A DNA stretch of 29,467 nt, from contig MU616963.1 in NCBI GenBank assembly GCA_025201705.1, forward strand, positions 1 through 29,467, written 5' to 3'. The first letter of the stretch is position 1. Every line of letters starts with the position of its first letter. Made by a program: the position numbers and the translations under genes. The notes beneath the pieces were generated by a model. That model saw only the letters and a list, made by a program, of their open reading frames with translations. It ran no database searches and was not told the DNA's origin. Positions 18,756 through 29,467 of the stretch are shown here, one piece after another. Origin of the DNA: Dissophora ornata. Its lineage: Eukaryota > Mortierellomycota > Mortierellomycetes > Mortierellales > Mortierellaceae.

Positions 18756-21700
18756 TCAGTCGTCAAATGGTATCTTCTCACTTATAGAGTCTTCATCCTT
18801 CTTGCGCACACTTGGACCTCCACGCTGAGATGCAGCCGATTGTGAACGACCACGTACTGTGCTATTTTTCCGTTGCTGCTCATATTGCCGCTGAAGAGCT
18901 CTGGTTTCAGCCTTCTCATCTTGCTCAAAATCAAAGGGAAAACTGGACCCATCACCCAGAGATCCGATTCCTGGAGTCAATGCATTTATCGAGGGTTGGC
19001 GACTGATCCCTCGACTATTCCATCCTGGTGACAACTCTCTTGTCGATCCCAAAAATGCTTGTGACCCGAGGGGAGGATTAGATCCGCCCGCCCCGGCAGG
19101 AGCAGCACCAACACTGGCTGCATTAGACTCGACCCGAAGATCGTTTAGGATTTCCACCATATCCCGCAGCCGGCTCTTTTCGATCTGCATCTGTCGAGCT
19201 CCAAAATCTCGCATGGCCCTCTCCAGTTCCTTTGTGTGGTGGTTCTGCAGATGTGCCAGTTCCTCGAAGAGCGAACCTCTGAGACTGTTTAACAGACTCG
19301 AAGCTTTGTCGATCTTGTTCTTGATTTCTTCCAGTGACGACTGACCTGATGCAGTAGAGGCGACCGCAGCAATCGATGAAAAGGGAGATGACAGAATAGA
19401 AGAGGCAGAGAGAGTTCTTGATGATGACGACCCCTGCAGGTGGCGAGTTCTACGTTGGGCAGGCGAAACACTGCTCGTGATGCTATGCAGGTTAGTTTGA
19501 GACGTGTTGGGTGACAATTTGACGACTAAGGATCCTTTGCTCTGTGGTGGGGATGTAGAGGAAAATGACGGCTGAGGTATTCGGGCAGGGGAAGATGGGG
19601 GAGATATCGACCTGCTTTCTTCCAGTGTCTCTGAAGATCTTCTGGCTGCACTCTCCGACGGTGTTTTCGAGTGTTGGCTCCCGCCTCCTGGTACAATGGA
19701 CCCCGAGACTGCCTCGAAGGTCGAAGTAGCTGCATGTCCCACGGCACCTAGGGCTGCACCTGCTCCGCCAAAGGCGGTCATAGCGCCTTCGCCGATACTG
19801 GATAGTCCTGACCACCACATGTCATTCCGACGCATAGACTGCTCTGCCTTCTGGGCCGCCACTCTCAGTTGGCGAATGGATGTGATGATCTCCTGTGGGT
19901 GCTTCAATGCCGTCAACGTCCCGTCGATGACAAAGGAGAAGTCTGTAAGAGGATTTCCAAGCGCGTACGTTAGAAGCTGCCTCTCCCCGCCTTATTTTTG
20001 GATTGAAAACCATTAGGTTACCTTCAAAGAGATTTCCAAGTGACTCAATGTCGGATGTATGCATTGTTGTCTGCGTCGAGGCAATCGCCCTCATGGCTTG
20101 GACATACTCGCTTTTGCCGTCAAAACTTATAAGATACGAACGATCCAGTACGCTCGTCAGTATATCTAGCTGCTGCGGAACGTCTTTTAAAATGCCAACA
20201 AATAAAATCGTCCACTCGTTAAGATAAGAGAATCAAGCCATCATCTCGCAGAGCCCAGTTATGATATCAAGAGCCAATCTTACCTTGAGCGCTGCGGCTC
20301 AGTTTCCAAGCACATTTTCTGACTTGTTTTACCGCAGCATCCAATTTCAGAATTTCTTCGTTCAGATGCTTGAAATAGGTCTCTTCATGCTCCAAATTTT
20401 CGACTACTGGAGGAAAATTGTCGAATATGCTGTCGATAGTGTTTTCTTGCTTCATCAGAGATCGTTCCACAATCATTTCTCGCTAATGGTAATATTACAT
20501 TGATTGGTCAGCACCTATGTTCTCACTCATACCTTTGAGCCACCAGAATGCAACTACAGTAGCGTAGTGAGATCTGAGGTTACCTGCAATTCGGGCATCA
20601 GCATAAACTCCCACACCAACTCGTGGTTCGCTAGAACAGGGTGGTTGGATAAGTAGTTCAAAAACATGTCCAGTCTCCGTGCGGAGATGGCTAACACCGT
20701 CTTTGAAGGCCGACTCGGTGAGAGTAAGAAAGGAGAGTAAAAGTTCTCTAGAGAGGGAATGCAAACATCTGGACCTTCAACCAACAGGTTTTGTCGTAGA
20801 AGTCGAAAGTCATCCAGAGATCTCGGCATTGTGACGATGGTCGATGGGTCTGAAGTCTACGTTGTCCGAATGTAAAAGACTCTTGCTCAGTATATGCTAT
20901 CGTTATGTATCAAGACGGCAATATATGCAAGAGGAGACGTGAAACCTACGGAGCCACTCTTCACGATGTATCTGACTTTCCCATCCTGTTCCATGGTTCC
21001 ACGGACAACCCGGATGACTCTTTTTCCTGTTTGACTCAAAGTAGTGTCTTCATAATCGGTCTTGCCACTCGGCGGAACGAGTGCAGATGAATTCGTGGTC
21101 GTAGACAACATGTAATCGAGTCGGCTGTCCCAGAAAAGCAGCGCATTGTCCAGCATATCCAAAATGGTGGCGTCGTTTGTCATATCTGCTGGTGACTCGT
21201 TGGTCCAGTCCCGTAGCTCAGGGTTAGCTCCGCTCTGCAACAGAAAGCCAACGACCGATGCCGAGCTCGATTGGCATGCAAGCTGGAGCGGGGTACTACC
21301 GTCAATGGCAGATTGAACGTCGATAGGCGTTTGGGCCTGTAGCATCTGAACCAGCTCCAAATTTCCTCGAAGGCATGCCATATGAAGCGGGGTGTACCCT
21401 CGCGAGTCCGTCATCAGTACATCCACACCTCCAGTGCCGAGCAGACCCTTGACCACGGCAGTGTTGTCATGCAGAGTCCATTTGAGTAGTGGGGTCCATC
21501 CAGCATAGTTTTCGATTTCAGGATTTGCTCCGCGACCCACAAGAGCAGCAATAACCTCTGAATCGGTAATGAAATGAAGCGCTGTATCGCCGCTGTTATT
21601 CTGCTTGTCAAGGTCCTCAGTTTTCATTTTCGAAGCAATACAAGATATGACCTTCGTGTGCTTCTCTCCCTTTTCGCTCAACTTTGCAGCCAGGATGATA

Positions 21701-24073
21701 GGAGTATCGCCTTCATTGTTGGGTAGGCCAAGGTCGGGGTCCGCTTTCAAGAGCACCTCCAAAAGTTCCAAATTGCCGTTGCTCACGCAAACATGGATGG
21801 CGGTGTTTCCGAGCACGTCCTGTTTGTTGACAGCATCCTTATCTTTGACATTTAACGCCTGAATAATCAGATGGGTCATCTCCACATTTCCAAGATCAAC
21901 GGATAACATTAGCGGCATTTTGCCTTCATAGTTGGACACGTCGATCGAGTCTCCTTGCTCGTCTAGAAGATATCGAAGCACCCCGATTTGTTGCGCTTTG
22001 CATGCTAGAAGAACCCCGTTGTTGCCTTCAGCGTCACGACTGTGGAGTGGAGATACCGATAGGGAGCCTTGTAAAGTCAAATCACACGAAACATCACTAT
22101 TGCTTTCAAGGCTCGCAGCAGACGGTCTTCGAGGTATGGGTGGCAGCGTTGGTTTGGTCTCTGCTGCTGCTTTAGACGCTTCTGCATAGATCTTCTTGAT
22201 ACCCTCCTGATCTCCAGCACACACCTTTTCCCAGTAGTCCTGATTTCTGGCTGAAAGTGGGGAGAGCTGTTTGGCATGCGAGATAATATACCGTGAGACT
22301 GCCTCTAACGTTGAAAGGGAGTACCCATATACGCCTCTGGAGGTATCTCCGAACAGTACAAAGTTTTTCATATAGTAGAGATTTGAAGCAAGGTTGCTAA
22401 TACCCGAGCGAAGGACTGTGAGAAGCAAGATCGGAATAATATCATCGGCTCCTCCTGACAGCGTGCTGGTTACTCGAATCGACTGTATTAAACAGCCTAG
22501 CTTCTCTTCGGGAGTCCGAAGAACCCCTATTGACTGAAACTCATTCAGGGCAGAGACAAGGCACTGGTAATGCTGCTGTGTGTCGAGCAAGCCAACCTGA
22601 CCAAGATCTAGATTCTGGAAAGGTATCAGCATCTCTATCGCTTGTTTCTGCAACTTTGAAATGATGGTGCAGCCACACACTGAAAGCAGATAGATCACAC
22701 ACCCGGAGTTCCCGTATGGCCTCTGCTAGATCCCAGTCTTGCTGTTTTAACTGGAGTGTGATCTTGAAAAACACGATGTCGTAAGTCGCATTCATGATGT
22801 AGTTTTCCAGAAGTTGGTCAAGGCTGTCGACAGTGGCGCTATACTCATCCAGCAGTGCCGAAAGCACATGGGGATCCAGCTGATTCAGAAGCTACACGAG
22901 GTGCTGTCAGCTTCAGTTTTGTTCCTCATCGCATTCTAAGATGTGCCATTACCGACTTTCATACCTCAACGCTGTCACTCAAAAGGCGATCAACATTTAT
23001 GCGAATCTCGTCCATGTTGTTCTTGGCCATCGTTGCATCATTAAAGTCCATGATAAGTTGCTCAAGTTTTTGTGAGGAACCCGGGAACCGCTGCAACGCA
23101 ATCTGAAGTGTCAAAAACGGTCGAGTCATGACTCGTCTGTGCATCTCTCCATAGGGGTCTGCTAATTGGAGTGGACTCGAGCGATGCTTGGTACGGCGGC
23201 CAGTTTTTGTAGGACGTTGCTTATCAGATCGTGAGTCAGGGCCAAAAATCGCTGATAGTCTACTCCTGCCAGAGTCATTCCCGCCGTCTCCTGGAGAGGA
23301 AGGACTCGCGGGAGACTGATCTCCATCCTGGGGCATGCCAACCAGCGGACGATCTATAAATTGGATTATCCAGCCCCTCCCTTCATTGTCGTAGAATATC
23401 CGTTCTGAGACGAGGCGTGCTTGCTTTAAGAGTTTGAATCCTTTTGCAGTCGTAACTACAAAATAAAGCGAGAAAGCTCAACGCATCAGAAGCGGCACAA
23501 TTGCATTGGTGCGTCGAGAGAATGCGCTTGAGCGGTCATCACCTGTGGTATCTGTCACGATCAATGATCGTCCGTTCAGTGTACTGGCTAACAGTCCCTT
23601 TGCGACTGGATGGTCCCTATCAGGTACGCGTGCAATATGGCTCACTACGGAAGGGAGAGAGAGAGATGGTCAGAACGGACCGCAGCAGTGTGCCACACCA
23701 GCGCGATAGACTTTTCGTTGTTGTATTTCACAAAGAAACACGTACTAACGAACTCTTCGTCAATGCCACCCCATTCCCATTCCAACTTTGAGAGAGAATC
23801 GCTGCCCATGAGCGACTGTTGGACGGGACACAAGATGATTAGCTGGTGCCGGTTCCTGTCTCGAACCATTCCAGCCAAGACCGCCTCAAATGTCTTTTTC
23901 AGAAACTGAAAGTTCTTGAGCTGTTCATGGTCGATGAGGGCTGAGGTGGGGAATGAGTTGGACTCCTGAAAGAAGAGAAGGGACAGAAAGTGGTTCGAGG
24001 TGGTGCTTTGCGCTAGCCTTTGGCGTAGAGGTGTTGCTGGTGCCGGTGGCTGGAACAGGCGCGCCAGGTCCAT
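18756..24073 (-). CDS. VPS9-ankyrin-PX-BAR protein, Vrl1/VARP-like Rab5 GEF and sorting-nexin-like (9 exons, 1543 aa)
   Basis: Predicted endosomal protein joining a Rab5-type exchange factor to a lipid-binding, membrane-curving module. Exons (minus): 24073-23746, 23644-23543, 23455-22965, 22891-22703, 22653-20946, 20849-20584, 20482-20284, 20183-20022, 19942-18756; total 4632 nt, phases all consistent. Order of domains: N-terminal region of about 290 residues; VPS9 about 300-475 with SGGADDIIPIL at 436-446, holding the conserved Asp and Pro; about eight ankyrin repeats 579-865 (for example GYTPLHMACLRGNLELVQML); PX about 912-1025, split by an intron; BAR helices about 1029-1195 and 1350-1420, separated by a Ser/Pro-rich, probably disordered insert of about 150 residues; charged tail. 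The same set of modules is known in fungal Vrl1, part of the yeast VINE sorting-nexin complex; mammalian VARP has VPS9 and ankyrins. Calling this the orthologue is inference. The 49-nt intron and some donors were chosen by phase only. Confidence 0.9.
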
Positions 24074-25707
24074 GAAAGTGTGATATTGTCAGTTAAAGTG
24101 GAAGAAATGAGGGTGTGTCCGCAGCCCTTGCACATGGCACATGCCCATCATTATCTTTTCATCGTTTCCACGCGCCCGTGGCGCCCGTGACCTTTCTGGC
24201 CCTCGTGACTGCCTGTCACGCCCTTATTCTTTGTCTTATCACGCGTCTTGGCATGGATGGTCGCGTCGACTGTGTCCGCATTCTAGGCCAATGGGGGGTT
24301 GAAACAAGGGAAGACGGGCCCCTGGTCTGGGGAGGACAAATTGAGCAGATCGATCGAGCAGAACGAAAGGCGCCTGGAGTAGATCGATTAAAAAACTGTC
24401 ACACCCTCTCCATTGGTTCCTCCGGCGATGTGCTTTGACCAACGACCAAAGAGCTTCGATGAGCACCGCACAAGGCGCCAATCAAGCGCACATAATCAGT
24501 CAGGTAGTGGAGACAGCTTATTGTGCGCCGTTTCAACTCTCTCTCCTGCTCCCCCTCCCCCCCTTCCCCCCTTGTAACACATTCCGCCTCGGTTCAATGG
24601 ACCATCCCCAGAACAGGAAGAGTGAGTTTACGGGGGTTGAGGGAGCCGTCTTTGAGGGTTCATGGTCTACTATTTTTAGGCTCAATTGCACGGTGAGCGA
24701 AAGGCCCCGGATCTTGAAGCCGCACAAAGCACTAGGTGAGATAACTACGCGGGTCCAAGCATCACTTCTTACATATGCGTAAAAGGCACCTCAAAGCGAC
24801 AGCTGCGCCAGAAAGCAAACCGGCATTATGGTGGTGCGTGCTGCCTGTGGATATGGTTGGCTGGGGTCGAATGTGGGAATTCCATTGATCTTGCACCTGT
24901 ATACCCCTGGTCGTGCACTTCACGTAAGACGTGCAAACTCCCCCAAGAGCACGACAGGGTCTTGGCCCTCTGGTGACCAAAAGAGCTTCTATCCCGTGAA
25001 CCCCTTTCTCACCCTGTCACTTGCCTTTTCAAGGATCGTACTGCACAACTATAGTTCGAAAAGATGGGCGGGAGGATATCTAACCTTCATGCGCTCGATA
25101 TTCTACTCTCACTACAAGTAGTATGGTGATCAAGACAAAACAGCAGTCCAGAACGTGTGATGTACCTCGCGTGTACAAGTTCTGGGCCACACCAAGATAA
25201 AGTGTCCACCTTGAGTGTCCAACGGTTGAAGCTCATTATTGTGCTCGTGCACTTTTGGACTCGGACTTTTTTTGCATGAATGTGTTTTAATTCACAGAGC
25301 TCTGGAGCCCTCTCCACAGGGCCAAATTGTTTGGACGAACACAGACATGCATGCAGTCCATCTCAACCGTTGAACTCAAAAGTCAAAACGCATCGCGTTT
25401 GTGCGAGGCCGCCGTTTCTCATATCCTATTGACTAAAACGACGCTATATCGCATGAATAGTCACATTAGATGTCCAGACCTAGGACTTGGCTTTGAGACC
25501 ACCACCTTCTCCGACTTGCATGGTGTAATAGGGGCTTTTCTACGTACAGACAGCTGTAGAGGAGCTTACGCGCAGCAGCAAGGAACATAAGACCAATGAG
25601 ACACAGCAAGTCATCTGGTTTCATGAACCCACGAAGCGCAGTAGCGTGTCGCCTAGATCAGGGTAACTTTACAAATGATATTACAGAGAACATCCGTCAA
25701 AGAAATA
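24074..25707. other. Upstream region of the VPS9-ANK-PX-BAR gene, no supported gene
   Basis: Contains a C-rich tract around 24547-24572 and otherwise unremarkable sequence. Open frames on both strands are short, overlap and have no recognisable domain. Confidence 0.45.
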
Positions 25708-26004
25708 TTACCCCGCCACAGGATCATCGTGCCCGATCTCCGTATAGTTAATATCGTCTCTTAAGGAGATACAAGATCCAGACAGACACCGAGGGAGTAG
25801 CGAACCGGAGACGTCCAGTTGAAAATAGAACTCTCGGAGATGAAACACTTTCAGGGATATTTGCACAAATCGCCAATCGCTCTCATAATGCATCGGTCCA
25901 TCGGGAACTCTTTCTTGTGCAACATTCAGCTTCTCGTCAGCAGGAGAGGCCAGTAGACTTTCTGTTACCTCATCCACCGAATCTGATTCTATGCGTCCGC
26001 ACAT
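25708..26004 (-). CDS. Doubtful ORF of 98 codons, no recognised family
   Basis: A minus-strand frame from an ATG at 26002-26004 to a stop at 25708-25710 reads an acidic N-terminal half, then a segment with SDWRFVQISLKVFHLREFYF and SLRDDINYTEIGHDDP. The frame also stays open some 25 codons upstream to about 26080, where a splice acceptor is possible, so it could be the last exon of a gene whose other parts I cannot find, or a decayed remnant. The composition is more protein-like than the other intergenic frames, but I recognise no domain, and there is no supporting start context or polyadenylation signal. Confidence 0.22.
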   Translation of the reverse strand: MCGRIESDSVDEVTESLLASPADEKLNVAQERVPDGPMHYESDWRFVQISLKVFHLREFYFQLDVSGSLLPRCLSGSCISLRDDINYTEIGHDDPVAG

Positions 26005-26079
26005 TAGTGCACTGGTTCCAACGGTTTGCTCTTCAGGCTGCTTGATCTCTGGTATCTTCTCGTCGTTGCGCGCTGCCTT

Positions 26080-27725
26080 GCAATGTTACAATGGTTGAGG
26101 CCATCCATGCAACGATAAGGCTTTGTCAGGTTCGGCTATGAAAGGAAGTCGTGCTCCGTGGCAAAAACGAGATCAAATAATAGAGCAGTTGTGCCATTGG
26201 TTTACATTTCCAGCGAGCAATTGATGGATATATATAAAAAAAAGGCAGAAGGACTTATTTTCGGTGTTCTCAACCCTTTTGATGGCCTAGCATATTCTCC
26301 CTTTTTCTGTATCTCTTTCAAAAGCCTCACTCTCGCTTGACAGGTTCGGTGGGGAGAATGGCGGACGCTCTCCTGGCAGCTATCTTTGTCTGCACAGACA
26401 TAATATCAACGGACACCGAAGATATTGGAAAGTGATTTTTTTTTTCGTGTAAATGAAGCGTGCCTCCTTTGACACTCTGCCTCGATTAGGCCTGTCTGCT
26501 TTTTTCTCCCACAGGAACAAACTAGTCCTCAGTTGAACAACCCTTACCTTATTTCCTCTCCTGATGTTTCAACATACCATAACCTCCTTTATTTCTAACG
26601 CTCCTGATTGCTGATGTCGCAGACTTAACCGACTTCACGAACACAGGCCCAAGCATGAACACAAACAAAAACAAACCATCGATTGTCTCCAGAGCGGTAG
26701 GGCAATTGGAGTCGGCTGGGTAGAATCAGACACTCAGGCCATTCTCTTCGCACGCCCCTTTGTTCACGGCCCCCTTCTCTTGTGTACCGATGGAGCCCTC
26801 GAGAGTGCTAATGAACAAGGTTTACGATTCAGATTCGTATGCAAGATCTCTTCTATCATGCGGCTGTCGCTTTAGACAGGTCTGATCATATAATATATTC
26901 ATTGTTTAAAGATTCATTGATATTAATGAATGGCCAATTCATGCATACAATATCTATACTCACCCTTTCCATCTTCTTGACAGCCCTTTTTGGGTGTTCT
27001 GTTTTTAGGGTATTGAATAGCAGGTCCCCGAACGTTGGATTCGGCAAGGATCCCTTGCATGTTCATTGTTCGCTGGTCTAATGTCACCCCTCAACTTTCC
27101 CTCCTTTTTTGTTCGATTCTTTTCTATTGTATCTCTAACTCTACCCCCTCTCCTACTCATCTGAAGCTTCCGTTCCCGCTCACGGCCTCCCATCTGGATC
27201 CGTGCCAGACAGCTCGATGACTGCGAGGAAACACATAAATACCAGCATGGTCACCGGTTTTGTCACTCTTTTTTTTTTTTTTCTTTTTCTTATCTCCATA
27301 TCTCAATTATATGGTCTTCACATCCTTGGCCTTTATTATCTTCTCTCTCTACTTTCTTCCTCCTCCTCTTCTTCCTCCTCCTCCTCCTCCTCATTCCTCA
27401 CCTGCCTGTAGTCCTCCCTACAAGCAGCATCTATGTGCTAAACCTCAATAGCTTTTGGATATCTCTACCCCACACGCCCACACGGCAAATAATCTAACTG
27501 CCCTGCTACCTACGAACGAAACGCAACTTCCTCAATCTTCTCCCTATCCACGCCCTGCGATTTACGCCTTCCAACCAAACACTACTCTTCGCTCGATTTA
27601 CGCCCTCCCTCTCTCCTAGAAAGCACGCATTAGTACTCTGTAATTACTTGCATCTTTCCTATACAACGTCGTTGCTGCGCTATACTTTCCACGAACGAAT
27701 CATACTTCAAGTATCTTATACCATC
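26080..27725. other. Upstream region and pyrimidine-rich leader of the right-edge gene
   Basis: No supported gene. From about 27080 to 27720 the plus strand is strongly C/T-rich with few purine runs, as in long fungal leaders. It includes T runs (about 27269-27285) and a TCC repeat tract. The AT-rich sequence at 26886-26900 contains TATAATATA-like DNA. Confidence 0.45.
27357..27397 (+). repeat. Imperfect (TCC)n trinucleotide tract
   Basis: TCC units with a few CTT interruptions, about 40 nt in all, within the pyrimidine-rich region upstream of the right-edge gene. Confidence 0.8.
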
Positions 27726-29467
27726 ATGCTCGTCAACACTGCCCAGAACAAACACGCATTCGAGCGATCCAGCCGGTACGTAAGAGCTTTTTTGTGCTTC
27801 GATCTGCGATATTGCTCATCTGTCCTAATCGTTCGTTGACCCCTGGATTTCTCGTAAGGCAGTATGGTGCATTATACTAACTCCTTTTCTCCAATCTTCC
27901 CTCCCCTTTTTTTCGTTACGTTGCCACCCTTCTTTTTATGTCTCGGCTCTACTTTGTTATGCTCGCTGTTGACAAATGTTCTGGACAAATATGGACCGTG
28001 CCTCGCGCCCTTTTTTTTTTTTTTTTTTTTTTTGTGTCTCGTCATTGTATTCCGTGCTGCCTTTTAATCTGCGGGCGCTGGTCACATTTTTCGTGCCGGA
28101 TATCGCACTCCCTCCTCCCTGACTCTTCTTCCCTCCAATCCATAAATATTTTATCCTTTTCGACCTCCTGCACCCGTTTTGTTTCTCTCATTTCTGCTCG
28201 ATGTCCTGACAATCTTTTTTACCCTATTATGCTGCCTCATCACCTAATCCTGCTCCGATTTTAACTGCCAACCTTACCCCACTTTGCCACAATGATCATT
28301 TCCGAAAATGTTTCCCCTGGATGATTGACTACTACGTTTACAGACCAGGAAACTACCATCGCCGCTCGGTGAGCTGCGTGACCTCTCATGACGAGATTAC
28401 TTATTACCCCATTGAGGCCATCGAGGAAGGCATGGCGACCACTGCCATCGCGACCGGCGATGGATCCTCGGCCTCGCCTTCGTTGTCACGCCAGATCTCG
28501 CGCAAGTCCGAGGGTATCTCGATGACCCAGCTCCAGCGCTCCCTCTCGAATGCCTCTGCGGACAACACCGATGGTGTGGTCAGCGTCGCCACTGGTTCGC
28601 TCGGCGGTAAAATCAAGGTATGAAAATTCCACTCGACTACATCACTGTTCTTTTGGAAACACCCCCTGCATGAAAGTCACAGTCATCATTCGGTGGGTTG
28701 TCATGCAACGCAAAAAAAAAAAAAGCATCTGAACGTCAAGAATGTGGCTCGACATTTTATCGTGCAAACAGACATGAACTCGTCCAATAACCGTCCAGAT
28801 ACCCAAACAAAACGTATCTTCATGGGCAAACACGCGATGCACATGTCAACTCCACTACAGGAATACGACAGGCACAAGACAAATTTTCCTTCTACACTGG
28901 GGGGGACATATTTTCCGCATAATGCATGGCCATATGTCACCACCATACATCCCGCATACCTCTACAGAACATCCTGCATCTATCCTGCATGCCTTTCCCA
29001 TCTGCTTTCTCACTAACCACATTATATCTGCATCTCTATTTCCTTTTTTTTCTTCCACAGTTGAATCCAGGTGCTCCTGGACCTCGAAGATCGCTCCTCT
29101 CAGATATGCTCAACAGCCAGAGCCAGAACAACCGTCTTGAGCAGAACGCACACCGCCGAAGAATGATCAAGTCCATGCGCCGCTACTCTGTCGATGCCTC
29201 CGAGATGAACTTTAACGTCCTGGGACTCTATCCCTCTGGCCACGCCACTCCCCTGAAGGGTATTCCATCGGAGGGCGAGGAGGCTGCAGCTAGCGGTGGC
29301 ACTCGCACTGCGCAGGAGTTCCACGACACCCCTACTGTCCGCTACCTGCGAAACCCTTGCCATGCCACAGTCAAGACCAAGTTGATCTCTGGCAGTATCC
29401 GACGTGGTGCTGGCGGGGACAGCGAGGCACCCGACTACTTTGGCGCTGAGGACCGTGTTTGGTAAAA
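27726..29467 (+). CDS. Unrecognised Ser-rich protein, at least 3 exons, possibly cut by window edge
   Basis: I do not recognise this family. Spliced by phase: exon 1 27726-27775 (MLVNTAQNKHAFERSS, ending at a GTACGT donor), exon 2 28344-28617, exon 3 29061-29461 or on to a TAA at 29463-29465. The frame is continuous across the 568-nt and 443-nt introns. Exon 2 encodes SHDEITYYPIEAIEEG, then Ser-rich sequence with Arg/Ser phosphorylation-like sites (SLSRQISRKSEG, LQRSLSNAS). Exon 3 has RRSLLSDMLNS, a basic patch HRRRMIKSMRRYS, then NFNVLGLYPSGHATPL and YLRNPCHATVKTKLISGSI. There is no signal peptide or membrane segment. The short basic, Ser-rich motifs suggest a regulated cytosolic or nuclear protein, with no function inferred. 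The last bases read TTTG-GTAAAA, so the frame either stops there (about 241 aa) or enters a further intron. Codon use is C-ending and biased, as in well-expressed genes of this window. Confidence 0.6.
28011..28033 (+). repeat. T23 homopolymer
   Basis: Twenty-three consecutive T inside the first intron of the right-edge gene. Its length may be inaccurate in an assembly. Confidence 0.9.

Overview
The window is from a eukaryotic, almost certainly fungal, nuclear chromosome. Every gene I could model is broken by short GT-AG introns of about 44-570 nt, many with GTACGT or GTAAGT donors, and intergenic DNA carries A/T homopolymers and microsatellites. The secreted aspartic proteases begin with a signal peptide of the MKIT(A/F) type, followed by an inhibitory propeptide ending in Lys-Arg or Arg-Arg and then Tyr-Pro. 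Together with a cytosolic cobalamin-binding-like protein, this suggests an early-diverging Mucoromycota fungus, probably Mortierellomycotina. That placement is inference from family resemblance and was not computed.

Layout, left to right. (1) 1-702, minus: first exon of a gene cut by the edge, probably a Cdc1/Ted1/PGAP5-type membrane metallophosphoesterase. (2) 1369-4907, minus: a 13-exon kinetochore gene, CENP-I/Mis6, about 840 aa. (3) 5079-6455, plus: a 5-exon BtuF-like (TroA/helical-backbone) protein, 307 aa without signal peptide, divergent from CENP-I across about 170 bp. (4) 8423-16919, plus: three tandem pepsin-family (A1) aspartic proteases, here P1, P2 and P3, separated by 1.6-2.5 kb of apparently gene-free DNA. 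(5) 17435-18561, plus: HIS1, ATP phosphoribosyltransferase. (6) 18756-24073, minus: a 9-exon gene for a 1543-aa endosomal protein with a VPS9 domain, ankyrin repeats, a PX domain and a BAR domain, which is the Vrl1/VARP-like architecture. It converges on HIS1 with only 194 bp between coding ends. (7) 24074-27725: a long region without a convincing gene. (8) 27726 to the right edge, plus: an unrecognised Ser-rich gene preceded by pyrimidine-rich DNA.

The genes do not form one pathway. The proteases are a local paralogous family, presumably for extracellular or vacuolar protein degradation. The others are housekeeping: kinetochore assembly, histidine synthesis and endosomal Rab5 activation.

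The strongest unusual signal is in the middle protease, P2. Its catalytic Asp-Thr-Gly is assembled from a 12-nt micro-exon (Asp-Phe-Asp-Thr) flanked by two phase-0 introns, so skipping that exon would give an in-frame product lacking the catalytic aspartate. P2 also carries a roughly 135-residue Thr/Ala-rich insert, with a His/Lys patch and a dense Cys cluster, that its two neighbours lack. All gene models were spliced by hand using reading-frame phase; no alignment or RNA evidence was available.
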